This document shows positions 35,293 through 45,091 of a stretch of DNA of 64,000 bases, one piece after another. A model generated the notes under the pieces. The model did no database searches, was not told the origin of the DNA, and saw only the letters and a list, made by a program, of their open reading frames with translations. Numbering within the stretch: position 1 is the first letter of the stretch; each line of letters starts with the position of its first letter. A program made the translations under genes and the position numbers. Origin of the DNA: an uncultured Acetatifactor sp. Its GTDB lineage: Bacteria; Bacillota; Clostridia; Lachnospirales; Lachnospiraceae. The stretch lies in NCBI GenBank assembly GCA_904501885.1, contig CAJGCP010000006.1, positions 19,004 to 83,003 of the forward strand. Reading direction: 5' to 3'.

Positions 35293-36585
35293 ATGGAAGA
35301 AATGAAGATAAAGATGCAAGAGGTGGCAACTCCTGCCATCGAAGCAATCAACATCAAAAAGGTATATAAGCTCTATGACCGCCCAAGGGACCGTATTATG
35401 GAAGCCTTTGGACTTGGAGGCGGGAAAAAGTGCAAATTGCACTATGCCCTAAACGGCGTGAGCATGCAGATCCGCAAGGGTGAGACGGTGGGTATCATCG
35501 GCACCAATGGTTCCGGTAAGTCTACGATTTTGAAAATCATCACCGGCGTACTCAATCCCACCGAGGGAGAAGTGCATGTGGAAGGCAGAATCTCTGCCCT
35601 TTTGGAATTGGGTGCCGGATTCAATATGGAATACAACGGCATTGAGAATGTGTATCTAAACGGTACCATGATGGGATTTTCCAACAAGGAAATCGACGAG
35701 AAGTTGCCTGCTATTTTAGAGTTTGCTGACATTGGCGATTATATCAATCAGCCGGTGAAGACCTATTCCAGTGGTATGTTCGTACGACTGGCTTTTGCGG
35801 TGGCCATCAATATCGAGCCGGAAATTCTCATTGTGGACGAGGCTCTTTCTGTGGGAGATGTATTCTTCCAGGCAAAGTGCTACCACAAATTTGAGGAATT
35901 TAAGAAGTTAGGAAAGACCATCATCTTTGTCAGTCACGATTTGGGAAGTATCAGCAAGTATTGTGACAGAGTGTATTTGCTGAACAAGGGAGAACTTTTG
36001 GGAGAAGGTTCCCCTAAGGAAATGATAGATGCTTACAAGCGTGTGCTTGTAGGACAGTATGAGGCCCCTGATTTGTTGGAAGAGGGGCAGGAAGAGGCGG
36101 AAACTCTTTCGGCAAGAACCTCCATGGGATTCAATCCGGAAACCTTAGAGTACGGAACCAAACAAGCGGAAATCTTGGATTTCTATGTGGAGGATGACAG
36201 AGGTGTGCGCACCACTGCCATCATGAAGGGCAGTGAGTTTACCCTCCATGTGAAGGTAAGAATCAACGAGGATCTCCCGGCTCCTATTTTTGCAATGTCT
36301 TTCAAAAATCCCATTGGTACGGAGATTACCGGTACCAATACCATGATAGAAAAAGCGTTTTTAGACCCCGGCAAGGCCGGACAGGTAAAAGAGATTACCT
36401 ACACCCAGAAGATGAGTCTGCAGGGTGGAGAATATCTGATTTCTTTGGGTGTGACAGGATACAACAAGGACGTGTTTGAGGTATATCACAGATTATATGA
36501 TGTGATGAATATTACCGTAGTATCCGACAAAAATACCGTGGGTTATTACGACATGGACTCTGTAGTGAAGGTGACGGATGTATGA
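35293..36585 (+). CDS. Polysaccharide exporter ATPase with C-terminal glycan-binding domain (Wzt-like)
   Basis: A 431-residue ATPase with Walker A GTNGSGKST, the Wzt/TagH-type signature YSSGMFVRLAFAVAI and Walker B ILIVDEALSVGD. After about residue 265 comes a Wzt_C-like beta-sandwich (about 280-430), which in O-antigen systems reads the terminal cap of the polymer. That implies that this polymer carries a specific end group, and the following gene encodes a methyltransferase and kinase-like fusion that could make one. ATG 35293 with AGGA upstream was chosen over ATG 35248 inside the permease gene. It overlaps the next gene by 4 bases (ATGA). Confidence 0.88.
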   Translation: MEEMKIKMQEVATPAIEAINIKKVYKLYDRPRDRIMEAFGLGGGKKCKLHYALNGVSMQIRKGETVGIIGTNGSGKSTILKIITGVLNPTEGEVHVEGRISALLELGAGFNMEYNGIENVYLNGTMMGFSNKEIDEKLPAILEFADIGDYINQPVKTYSSGMFVRLAFAVAINIEPEILIVDEALSVGDVFFQAKCYHKFEEFKKLGKTIIFVSHDLGSISKYCDRVYLLNKGELLGEGSPKEMIDAYKRVLVGQYEAPDLLEEGQEEAETLSARTSMGFNPETLEYGTKQAEILDFYVEDDRGVRTTAIMKGSEFTLHVKVRINEDLPAPIFAMSFKNPIGTEITGTNTMIEKAFLDPGKAGQVKEITYTQKMSLQGGEYLISLGVTGYNKDVFEVYHRLYDVMNITVVSDKNTVGYYDMDSVVKVTDV

Positions 36586-39500
36586 TAGAAACCATTGGCA
36601 AAGTGCAATTGGATTTAACTAAATATTCCGGACGGGACTTCTGCGGCGACAGTGCTGTAGAGGAGGAACTTTTGGATATTGTTCAAGCAACTCTGCCCAG
36701 TGAGTACGCACAGGAAATCGAGGCGAGAAAGAGTCGTCCCATTCTCTATCATTTGTCCGGTTTGCGTCGGAATATTGTAGATTGGCTTCCCATGGACAAA
36801 TCCATGAAGGTCTTGGAAGTGGGCAGTGACTGTGGTGCGCTTACGGGAGCATTGTCCCGTAAAGCCGGCAGCGTGACTTGTGTGGAGCTATCCAAGAAGC
36901 GCAGCATCATCAATGCCACCCGCAACAGTGGATGTGAAAATGTGACCATTCACGTGGGTGAGTTCAGAGAGATTGCGCCCACACTTCCTACAGATTTTGA
37001 TTATATCATCCTGATTGGGGCATTTTCGGATGGACAAAAGCATTTTGGTGCCGAGATTTCCCAGCAGGAGATTTTGAAGAGTTTATTACAGCACCTCTCC
37101 CCTCAGGGCAGAATGGTGATTGCCTTTGGACATGGGGAAAATGAGGACGAAGCAGGTTCCCTGGAACGGGAGGAAATGCAACACATTTTCACCTCCTGTG
37201 GTGTAAAAGAGTATCATTTTTATGATGTCCTTCCGGATGTTTCATTTGCAACCACAGTGCGGGATACCTCTTTTGTACATGGGCAGGACGAACAGAGTTT
37301 GCATCTTGCGAACCCGTCTGCTTCTTATTTGGCTGTGATTGGAAAAGACTTTGATATCAAGTATGTAAAGTATTCCAATGACAGAGCACCTCAATATGCC
37401 ATCCGCACAGAGATACTGGAAGAGAATGGTCGTAAAGTGGTGAGAAAGTATCCTCTGGGTGAGGCGGCCAAAAACCATGTAATGGGTATGTATAGTGCAT
37501 ACATCAGTCTGACGGAACGTTTCCAAGGAGGAGCACTGGAAATCAATCAATGCACCTTGGCAGAAGACGCCGGGAATGTGTATGCGGAGTTTGAATTTGT
37601 GAGCGGGACTCCCCTGGTGGACTTGATGGACGAATGTTTGGACAGACAAGACATCGAAGGGTTTTATGCTCTGTTCGAAGAATATTCGGAGAAAATTTCC
37701 TATCGCAGTGACTACCCTGTGACGGATTTTGATTTGATTTTTGATAATTTTCTGGTGGACGGCGACCGATGGACACTGATTGATTATGAGTGGACATTTG
37801 ACCGGGTTCAGGCCCCCGGAGAATTGGCCTACCGTGCGGTTTACTGCTATCTGTTAGAGGATAGCAAAAGGGCATGTATCGGTGTGGACCGTGTTTTGGA
37901 GATTTTGAAAATGTCCCCTCAGGAAGCACAAACCATTCGGAATAAGGAGATGGAATTCCAGCAGTTTGTCACAGGCGGAAGACTTGCCATGTGTCAACTT
38001 AGGGAGCTGACGGATAACGCAAAAACGGATCCGATCCCTGTGCAAAGGAGCAAAGCATTGAGCATAAAATCTTTGATAAAAAAGATCTTAATCAGCAGAG
38101 AAGACGCAAAGTACGAGAAACTACTTTCTGACACAACTGTCACATATGAACAGTGGGTGGCAGCAGAATGGGAGGATTCCTACGAGGTTCCCGACGAGCT
38201 GCACACAGAGGGGTATGTGCTTTTGGTGGCTTCCAGAGGTGTCGTATCCGAGAGAGCCGTAGACAAATGCAATGGGCTTTTCGCGGGACACCAAGAGTAT
38301 CAGATTATCTACGGTGACGAGGATGTGCGCAGAACCCATTCCCCCTGGTATAAACCGGAATGGTCCCCGGATACCTTCGACACCACCTTTTATTTTGGCA
38401 GTTTGGTGGCTGTGCGGGAGGAATTGTTCCAAGAAACCTGCCAGGTGTATAAACGGTGCCATGAAGACTGTTTCCTGCGCCTGTTTCGCAGTCAGAAGAG
38501 AAGAGGTTGGGCACTTTATGAAGTGCTGGATGTGGAACGCTATATGAATTGGATGTCCATGTGTGTCAACTTGGCAGGTGGATATGAAAAAGACAGCGCA
38601 AGTATTCACCATTTGTCTCATATGGTATTTCATGCAGAGGATAAATCGGAGCAGTTGAAATTCCTAAAGAAGGCAAGGCAGAGACAGATTCCCTACCCCA
38701 TCCCCAAGGATGCCCTTCTGTCTGTGGTAATTCCCTCCAAGGACAATCCGGACCTTTTGAAGAAGTGTATGGACAGCTGTCAGGGAGTTTCTTTGGAATT
38801 CATCGTAGTGGACAACGGAAGCAGTGCCGAGAACCGCAAAAAAATAGAAAGTTTGTTGAAGGAATATCCTGCAACTTATATTTATGAACCGCAAGAGTTT
38901 AATTTCTCCAAGATGTGCAATCTTGGTGCAAAGGCAGGAAAAGGACAATATTTATTATTTCTCAATGATGATGTGGAGCTGGTGCAGCCGGGGACTTTGG
39001 AAAAGATGCTGGGCATGGCTAACAGGCATTATACTGGTGCTGTGGGATTAAAACTACTGTATCCCGGCACCCGTCGTATTCAACATGTGGGAATCACCAA
39101 TTTACCTATGGGTCCCGTGCACAAAATGCAGTTTAGGGAAGATACCAATCAGTATTATGGCAGAAACCGGGGCAGACGGAATGTGATTGCCGTGACCGGT
39201 GCCTGTTTGATGGTGGAAAGAACAAAATTTGAAGAAGTGGGCGGATTCTGCGAAGAACTGTGCGTGGCGTTCAATGATGTGGACCTATGCTTTTCCCTTT
39301 TTGAAGCGGGATATCATAATGTCTGCGTCAATGACAACTTCGGATATCACCATGAATCCATCAGCAGGGGAGCGGACGAATCCAAGGAGAAACTGGACAG
39401 ACTTTGGTCTGAGAGAGATAAACTGTACCAGCGTCACCCCAACCTTGTGGGCAAGGATGTCTATTATTCCGAGTACCTGAATCGGGTGGGATTGGACACT

Positions 39501-39938
39501 TCTGTACGGCCTGCTTATGTGACGGTGAAAAATGAAGTACAGAGAATCGAGAAAAAGCCGCCCCGCAGCAATATCGGAGAGATTCCTCAGGATAATTGCC
39601 TGATGTTTCGATTGGAAGATGGCCGTGACAATATTATTTTGGGATACGGCGTGGTACTTGGGGATGACAATGCCTGCTATGAGAAAAAGATAGTGCTTGT
39701 ACCTGTAGATAAGGTGGATGAAAAATGCGTGGCAGAAATTTTAATCCGCCCTCAATTCCGCCCTGATTTACAGGAAAATTTGCCCGATCAGAAGAATGTG
39801 GCACTGAGCGGCTTCCATTTGGAAATTGGCCCCGGCGTATTGACTCCGGGAGAATATCAGGTGGGTATGCTTGTGCGTAACCGGGTCACCGGAGGTAAGA
39901 TTATCAATTGGAGTGCCAAGAGCATTTGGCTGAAATAA
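36582..39938 (+). CDS. Multi-domain methyltransferase / kinase-like / GT2 fusion protein
   Basis: A 1118-residue protein with several modules. Residues ~60-215 are a SAM-dependent methyltransferase (KVLEVGSDCGALTGALS, then CVELSKKR). Residues ~260-450 resemble an aminoglycoside/choline-kinase-like domain: DFDLIFDNFLV with a catalytic-type Asp and Asn, then LIDYEWTFD in place of the DFG-like motif. Residues ~530-690 resemble the back half of a GT2 domain (IIYGDEDVRR). Residues ~705-960 are a full GT2 domain (LSVVIPSKDNPD, VVDNGSS, FLNDDVEL). The last ~110 residues resemble a Wzt_C-type beta-sandwich. Methylation plus phosphorylation of a chain end is the known capping chemistry in Wzm/Wzt O-antigen systems, so a capping and extension role is likely. 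Confidence 0.8.
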   Translation: MIETIGKVQLDLTKYSGRDFCGDSAVEEELLDIVQATLPSEYAQEIEARKSRPILYHLSGLRRNIVDWLPMDKSMKVLEVGSDCGALTGALSRKAGSVTCVELSKKRSIINATRNSGCENVTIHVGEFREIAPTLPTDFDYIILIGAFSDGQKHFGAEISQQEILKSLLQHLSPQGRMVIAFGHGENEDEAGSLEREEMQHIFTSCGVKEYHFYDVLPDVSFATTVRDTSFVHGQDEQSLHLANPSASYLAVIGKDFDIKYVKYSNDRAPQYAIRTEILEENGRKVVRKYPLGEAAKNHVMGMYSAYISLTERFQGGALEINQCTLAEDAGNVYAEFEFVSGTPLVDLMDECLDRQDIEGFYALFEEYSEKISYRSDYPVTDFDLIFDNFLVDGDRWTLIDYEWTFDRVQAPGELAYRAVYCYLLEDSKRACIGVDRVLEILKMSPQEAQTIRNKEMEFQQFVTGGRLAMCQLRELTDNAKTDPIPVQRSKALSIKSLIKKILISREDAKYEKLLSDTTVTYEQWVAAEWEDSYEVPDELHTEGYVLLVASRGVVSERAVDKCNGLFAGHQEYQIIYGDEDVRRTHSPWYKPEWSPDTFDTTFYFGSLVAVREELFQETCQVYKRCHEDCFLRLFRSQKRRGWALYEVLDVERYMNWMSMCVNLAGGYEKDSASIHHLSHMVFHAEDKSEQLKFLKKARQRQIPYPIPKDALLSVVIPSKDNPDLLKKCMDSCQGVSLEFIVVDNGSSAENRKKIESLLKEYPATYIYEPQEFNFSKMCNLGAKAGKGQYLLFLNDDVELVQPGTLEKMLGMANRHYTGAVGLKLLYPGTRRIQHVGITNLPMGPVHKMQFREDTNQYYGRNRGRRNVIAVTGACLMVERTKFEEVGGFCEELCVAFNDVDLCFSLFEAGYHNVCVNDNFGYHHESISRGADESKEKLDRLWSERDKLYQRHPNLVGKDVYYSEYLNRVGLDTSVRPAYVTVKNEVQRIEKKPPRSNIGEIPQDNCLMFRLEDGRDNIILGYGVVLGDDNACYEKKIVLVPVDKVDEKCVAEILIRPQFRPDLQENLPDQKNVALSGFHLEIGPGVLTPGEYQVGMLVRNRVTGGKIINWSAKSIWLK

Positions 39939-39961
39939 GAACGACAAAAGGAGAATGCGTA

Positions 39962-41974
39962 ATGCAGGAAACCAAAAAGGAAATAGACTATAGAGAAGCC
40001 TATGAATTGGAACATTTGAAAACCGCAGATTTGGCTGCAAGAGTGGCATCCTTAGAGGCGAAAAATGAGGAATTGGAGTGGAAACTTCAAAGAATCAAAA
40101 AGAATCCCCTGTGGAAACTGAGCAAGCCTGTGAGAAGCGGTGTTCATTTTCTGATTCGCCAAAGGGACCGCATCCGCAATCTGGGAGGTCCCCGTGGTAT
40201 ACTCCATAAATTGGATTACAAAAAAAGGGAAAGAGAGGCCATGAAGCAGTTCGGCACAGCCAGCTTTCCTGATGAAGCTCGGGCGAAGGAAGAGAGGGAA
40301 ACCGTATTCCCCCGTATGGTGAAAATCAGTATTCTGGTGCCTCTCTGGAATAACAAGAGAGAGTATCAGGTGGAACTTTTGGATTCTGTGATGAACCAGA
40401 CCTACCCAAATTGGGAACTTTGTCTGGCAGACGGTTCTGATGACGAGCATGCTTATATTGGAGAGATTTCCAAGGAGTACGCAGGCAAATCCGGTGGAAG
40501 AATCAAGTATCAGAAGTTAGAAAAAAACATGGGTATTTCCGGCAACACCAATGCCTGTTTGCAAATGGCCACAGGTGAATTTATCGGTTTGTTGGACCAG
40601 GACGATTTGCTGCATCCCAGTGTCTTGTTTGAGTATGTAAAGGCCATCAATGAACAGGGGGCAGATTATCTTTACTGCGATGAAACAACCTTTCAGGGGC
40701 GTGACATCAACCACATGCTGACCATGCATTTTAAACCGGACTACGCACCGGATAACCTGTGCGCCAACAACTACATTTGTCACTTTAGTGTATTTTCCAA
40801 AGAGTTACTGGATGGGGAAGAATTGTTCCGCACCAAGTTTGACGGAAGTCAGGATCATGATATGATTCTGCGACTGACATCCAATGCCAAGAACATTGTC
40901 CATGTGCCGAAATTGATGTACTACTGGAGATGTCACTCCGGTTCTGTGGCTTCCGGCATTGAGGCAAAGCCCTACGCTATTTTGGCAGCCAAGGGTGCTG
41001 TAGCAGAGCATTTGGAAAAGAAGGGATTTTCCCACTTTAAGATAGAGGGCACCAAGGCCTTTGAAACGATTTTTAGAATCCGTTATCAGATTTTGGGCAA
41101 TCCTAAAATATCCATTGTGATTGCTAACAAAGACCATGTGGAAGATTTGCGCAGATGCGTCAGCTCTATCTTTGAGAAATCCACCTATGACAATTATGAG
41201 ATTGTGATTGTGGAAAACAACAGTACCACAGAGGAAATTAAGTCCTATTACAGAGAACTTTTGGACGGCGACTACACAGCGGATCAGGTATGTGTCAGTG
41301 CCAATGGCAAAGTGAAAATTGTGACCTATCAGGGCACATTTAATTATTCCGCAGTGAATAATCTGGGTGTCAGTCATGCGGACGGAGAGTACATTCTGCT
41401 TTTGAATAATGATACCGAAGTCATCACTGTGAACTGGATGGAAGAACTTTTGATGTACGCCCAGAGAGAGGATGTGGGTGCTGTAGGAGCGAAGCTCTAC
41501 TACGCAGATAAAACCATCCAACATGCCGGCGTGGTGATTGGTTTGGGTGCTCACAGAACGGCAGGGCATACCCATTACAAGCAGCACAGGCAGAATCTGG
41601 GATATATGGGACGTTTGTGCTATGCGCAAAATGTCAGCGCGGTCACCGGTGCTTGCCTGATGGTAAAGAAAGCAGTGTATGAGCAAGTGGGTGGTCTGGA
41701 AGAAGAGTTCGCGATTTCTTTGAATGATGTGGACTTGTGTTTGAAATTGCGCAGGGAAGGACTGCTCAATGTGTTCACTCCTTTTGCGGAATTGTATCAT
41801 TATGAGTCTATTTCCAGAGGATTGGATGACCAAGGGGAAAAAGCCCGGCGCTACAATGCAGAATCTGCCAAATTCAGAGAAAAATGGCAGAAGGAACTGG
41901 AGGCGGGGGACCCCTATTACAATGTAAACTTCTCCCTGGACCGCAGTGATTTTTCTTTAAAAATAAAAGCATAG
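39962..41974 (+). CDS. Two-domain GT2 glycosyltransferase (rhamnosyltransferase-like)
   Basis: A 670-residue protein with an N-terminal coiled coil (residues ~12-45, LEAKNEELEWKL) and two GT2 domains: one from ISILVPLWNNKREY (~120), with LLDQDDLLH as metal motif, and one from ISIVIANKDHVEDL (~383), with LLNNDTEV. The C-terminal AISLNDVDLCLKLR is typical of rhamnosyltransferase-type enzymes. Paired GT2 domains often build a repeating disaccharide. ATG 39962 follows AAGGAG by eight bases; the extended frame from 39908 starts inside the previous gene. Confidence 0.85.
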   Translation: MQETKKEIDYREAYELEHLKTADLAARVASLEAKNEELEWKLQRIKKNPLWKLSKPVRSGVHFLIRQRDRIRNLGGPRGILHKLDYKKREREAMKQFGTASFPDEARAKEERETVFPRMVKISILVPLWNNKREYQVELLDSVMNQTYPNWELCLADGSDDEHAYIGEISKEYAGKSGGRIKYQKLEKNMGISGNTNACLQMATGEFIGLLDQDDLLHPSVLFEYVKAINEQGADYLYCDETTFQGRDINHMLTMHFKPDYAPDNLCANNYICHFSVFSKELLDGEELFRTKFDGSQDHDMILRLTSNAKNIVHVPKLMYYWRCHSGSVASGIEAKPYAILAAKGAVAEHLEKKGFSHFKIEGTKAFETIFRIRYQILGNPKISIVIANKDHVEDLRRCVSSIFEKSTYDNYEIVIVENNSTTEEIKSYYRELLDGDYTADQVCVSANGKVKIVTYQGTFNYSAVNNLGVSHADGEYILLLNNDTEVITVNWMEELLMYAQREDVGAVGAKLYYADKTIQHAGVVIGLGAHRTAGHTHYKQHRQNLGYMGRLCYAQNVSAVTGACLMVKKAVYEQVGGLEEEFAISLNDVDLCLKLRREGLLNVFTPFAELYHYESISRGLDDQGEKARRYNAESAKFREKWQKELEAGDPYYNVNFSLDRSDFSLKIKA

Positions 41975-41989
41975 AATAGGAGAACGACG

Positions 41990-43711
41990 ATGGGATTTAT
42001 GGAAGAATACAAATTTTGGCTAGAGGATGATTATTTCGACGAAAGCACCAAAAAAGAACTTCTGGAAATTGCCGATAATCAGGCAGAGATTGAGGAACGC
42101 TTTTATAAGGAATTGGAATTTGGTACAGGAGGATTGCGTGGTGTGATTGGCGCAGGTATCAATCGAATGAATATTTATACTGTACGTAAAGCATCTCAGG
42201 GATTGGCGAATTATATTTTGAAGCAGGGAACTGCAGACAAAGGTGTGGCAATTGCTTATGATTCCAGACGTATGTCCCCTGAATTTGCAGACGAAGCGGC
42301 ATTGTGTATGGCTGCAAATGGCATCAAGGCCTATGTGTTTGAGAGCCTTCGTCCTACACCGGAACTATCTTTTGCGGTGCGTAAATTGGGTTGTACTGCA
42401 GGTATTGTGGTAACAGCCAGCCATAACCCGCCGGAGTATAACGGATATAAAGTATATTGGGACGACGGTGCCCAGGTAACCGCTCCCAAAGATAAGGAAA
42501 TCATTGAAGAAGTACAGACCATCAAAGATTACCATTTGGTGAAGACCATGGACAAGGAGGCTGCAAAGGCAGCAGGTTTGTATCAGGTGCTGGGTGCAGA
42601 TATTGATGATGCCTACATGGAAGAGTTGAAGAAACAAATTATTCACCCCGAAGTGATTGCACAGGTGGCAGATGATATTAAGATTGTATACACTCCCCTG
42701 TGTGGAACAGGTAATGTTCCCGCCAGAAGAATCCTGAAGGAGTTGGGCTTCAAACATGTGTATGTGGTGCCGGAGCAGGAAAATCCGGATCCCGATTTTA
42801 CCACATTGGATTATCCCAATCCCGAAGATCCTAAGGCATTTACCTATGCGCTACGTTTGGCAAAAGAAAAGGATGCAGACATCGTTCTTGCCACCGACCC
42901 TGACGCAGACCGTCTGGGTGTATATGCAAAGGATAGCAAGACCGGAGAATACGTTTCCTTTACCGGCAACATGTCCGGCATGCTTTTGGCAGAGTATATT
43001 TTGAGAGAAAAGACAGCCACCGGCACCATGCCTGCCAATCCGGCCCTGGTGACTACCATCGTTACCACCAACATGACCTACCCCATCACGAAGGCATACG
43101 GGGTAAAGTTAATCGAGGTGCTGACAGGATTTAAGTTCATCGGTGAGCAGATTAAGTGGTTTGAGCAGACCGGGTCCAACAATTATGTATTTGGTTTGGA
43201 AGAAAGCTACGGCTGCTTGGCAGGTACCCACGCAAGAGACAAGGATGCCATCGTGGCAGTGATGTGTCTGTGTGAAGTGGCCGCATATTGCAAGAGTCAG
43301 GGCAAGACCCTTTGGGATATGATGCTGGAGACCTACGAGAAGTATGGATATTATAAGGAGAGTCAGTATACCATCACCTTGAAGGGAATTGACGGCTCCA
43401 GACAGATCGCAGAAATCATGGAAAAACTTCGTCAGAATCCTCCCAAGTCCTTTGGTAACCGTGGGGTCTTGAAGTTTAGAGATTATCAAACGGATAGAGT
43501 AGTGGACATGGAGACAGGCGTGGAAACCGCCACAGGTTTGCCCAAGTCCAATGTACTTTACTTTGAACTTCCCGAGGATGCATGGTGTTGTGCCCGTCCT
43601 TCCGGAACGGAACCCAAGATTAAATTCTATATGGGTGTGAAGGGAAGTTCTCTGGAAGATGCCAATGCAAAATTAGAGCAGCTGACAGAAGATTTGAAAG
43701 CAGTATTATAA
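41990..43711 (+). CDS. pgcA: Phosphoglucomutase (alpha-D-phosphohexomutase family)
   Basis: A 573-residue phosphohexomutase. TASHNPPEYNGYKVYW holds the phosphoserine loop, DPDADRLGVYA the metal-binding loop, GFKFIGEQI and GLEESYGCLAG the sugar-binding loop and RPSGTEPKIKFY the phosphate-binding loop. It interconverts Glc-6-P and Glc-1-P and so feeds RmlA. The gene lies in the glycan operon, 15 bases after a glycosyltransferase gene, with AGGAG before the ATG. The gene symbol follows the Bacillus homologue. Confidence 0.93.
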   Translation: MGFMEEYKFWLEDDYFDESTKKELLEIADNQAEIEERFYKELEFGTGGLRGVIGAGINRMNIYTVRKASQGLANYILKQGTADKGVAIAYDSRRMSPEFADEAALCMAANGIKAYVFESLRPTPELSFAVRKLGCTAGIVVTASHNPPEYNGYKVYWDDGAQVTAPKDKEIIEEVQTIKDYHLVKTMDKEAAKAAGLYQVLGADIDDAYMEELKKQIIHPEVIAQVADDIKIVYTPLCGTGNVPARRILKELGFKHVYVVPEQENPDPDFTTLDYPNPEDPKAFTYALRLAKEKDADIVLATDPDADRLGVYAKDSKTGEYVSFTGNMSGMLLAEYILREKTATGTMPANPALVTTIVTTNMTYPITKAYGVKLIEVLTGFKFIGEQIKWFEQTGSNNYVFGLEESYGCLAGTHARDKDAIVAVMCLCEVAAYCKSQGKTLWDMMLETYEKYGYYKESQYTITLKGIDGSRQIAEIMEKLRQNPPKSFGNRGVLKFRDYQTDRVVDMETGVETATGLPKSNVLYFELPEDAWCCARPSGTEPKIKFYMGVKGSSLEDANAKLEQLTEDLKAVL

Positions 43712-43741
43712 GCATATAGAACTACAGAAAAGAGGGTATCG

Positions 43742-45070
43742 ATGGCAGGGAAAGCGATTGCATACTGGAAGAAAACTGCATATTATCTGAAACGCAACGG
43801 CGTGAAAAAAACCTGGTATGCAGTCAGAGAGCGGCTTGCGGCCCGTGGAACCTGTCCCTATCAGCCCCCTATGTTGTCAGCAGATACTTGGGAGAAGCAA
43901 CGGGAAGAGAGTGCTTCTTGGGATATTACCTTTAGTGTTTTGGTTCCGGCCTACCGCACCGGGGAAACCTATTTGAGAGAAATGATAGATTCCCTGATCG
44001 GGCAAAGTTTCCTCCATTGGGAACTGGTATTGGCAGATGCCACCGAAGATGACAGCGTAAAGGATATTGTCGCCACCTACGAAGAACCCAGAATACGATA
44101 TGTGAAATTGGAGCATAATGCGGGCATCTCCGAAAACACCAATCAGGGATTGCAGCATGTGACCGGTGAGTATGTGGGTTTGCTTGACCACGATGATGTG
44201 TTGACACCGGATGCTTTGTATGAGATGGCAAAGGCTATAGGAGAAGAGCGAGACCGGGGGGTACAATTGCAAATGCTGTATTCCGATGAGGACAAGTGCA
44301 ACGCAGACATGTCGGAATTCTATGAGCCCAATTTCAAAGAAGATTTTAATCCTGATATGTTACTCAGCAATAATTACATTTGCCATTTTCTGGTGATGAA
44401 AAAGGAACTGATGCAGAGCCTGCAATTTCGGGCACCATACGATGGGGCACAGGACTTTGACCTGGCGCTGCGGGCGATGGCGGAATTGTATGATAGACAA
44501 GACCGGATTTACCATATATCCAAGGTGCTGTATCACTGGAGATGTCATCAGGATTCCACAGCGGAAAATCCTCGGAGCAAATTATATGCTTATGAAGCCG
44601 GACGGAGAGCCATTCAGGATTACGCAGACCAAAGAGGATGGCAGGCATACGTGGAAGAAACACCCCATTTGGGCTTTTATCGCTTGGTATATGAAAACGG
44701 CATTTTTACCAATCGGGAACAGGTTGGAGCCGTAGGCGGACCTGTGATTGTGTCCGGTAAAATACAGGGCGGACGCATGGATGCAGAGGGCAATGTGTAT
44801 TATCGGGGAACACCCAAAAACTACAGTGGCTATTTGCATCGCACAATTTTGTCCCAAACAGCGGTGGCGGTGGATATCCGCCGGATGCAGGTAAGGGAAG
44901 AATGCCGGCAGTTGTTTGAACAAGTGGTAGGCGTACCCTATATTACCCTGCAGGGGACAGAGATGTTTGACAGCAGTACCCTGGCTGCAGGCAGCGACTA
45001 TGTGGCGCTGAGTCTTGCTTTTTGCCAGGCTCTAAGCGCAGAAGGATACGAGATTGTATACATGCCGTAA
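43742..45070 (+). CDS. GT2 glycosyltransferase with C-terminal extension
   Basis: A 442-residue protein. The GT2 domain (FSVLVPAYRTGETY, LADATEDD, GLLDHDDVL, then the conserved ALYHWRCH-like VLYHWRCHQDS) resembles the first domain of the two-domain enzyme at 39962. The C-terminal ~130 residues look like a second GT2 domain that lost its N-terminal nucleotide-binding part, so the protein may be a shortened version of a double-domain enzyme. It has no membrane spans. AGAGGG precedes the ATG. Confidence 0.8.
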   Translation: MAGKAIAYWKKTAYYLKRNGVKKTWYAVRERLAARGTCPYQPPMLSADTWEKQREESASWDITFSVLVPAYRTGETYLREMIDSLIGQSFLHWELVLADATEDDSVKDIVATYEEPRIRYVKLEHNAGISENTNQGLQHVTGEYVGLLDHDDVLTPDALYEMAKAIGEERDRGVQLQMLYSDEDKCNADMSEFYEPNFKEDFNPDMLLSNNYICHFLVMKKELMQSLQFRAPYDGAQDFDLALRAMAELYDRQDRIYHISKVLYHWRCHQDSTAENPRSKLYAYEAGRRAIQDYADQRGWQAYVEETPHLGFYRLVYENGIFTNREQVGAVGGPVIVSGKIQGGRMDAEGNVYYRGTPKNYSGYLHRTILSQTAVAVDIRRMQVREECRQLFEQVVGVPYITLQGTEMFDSSTLAAGSDYVALSLAFCQALSAEGYEIVYMP

Positions 45071-45091
45071 GGCAATGATGGAAGATAAAAG

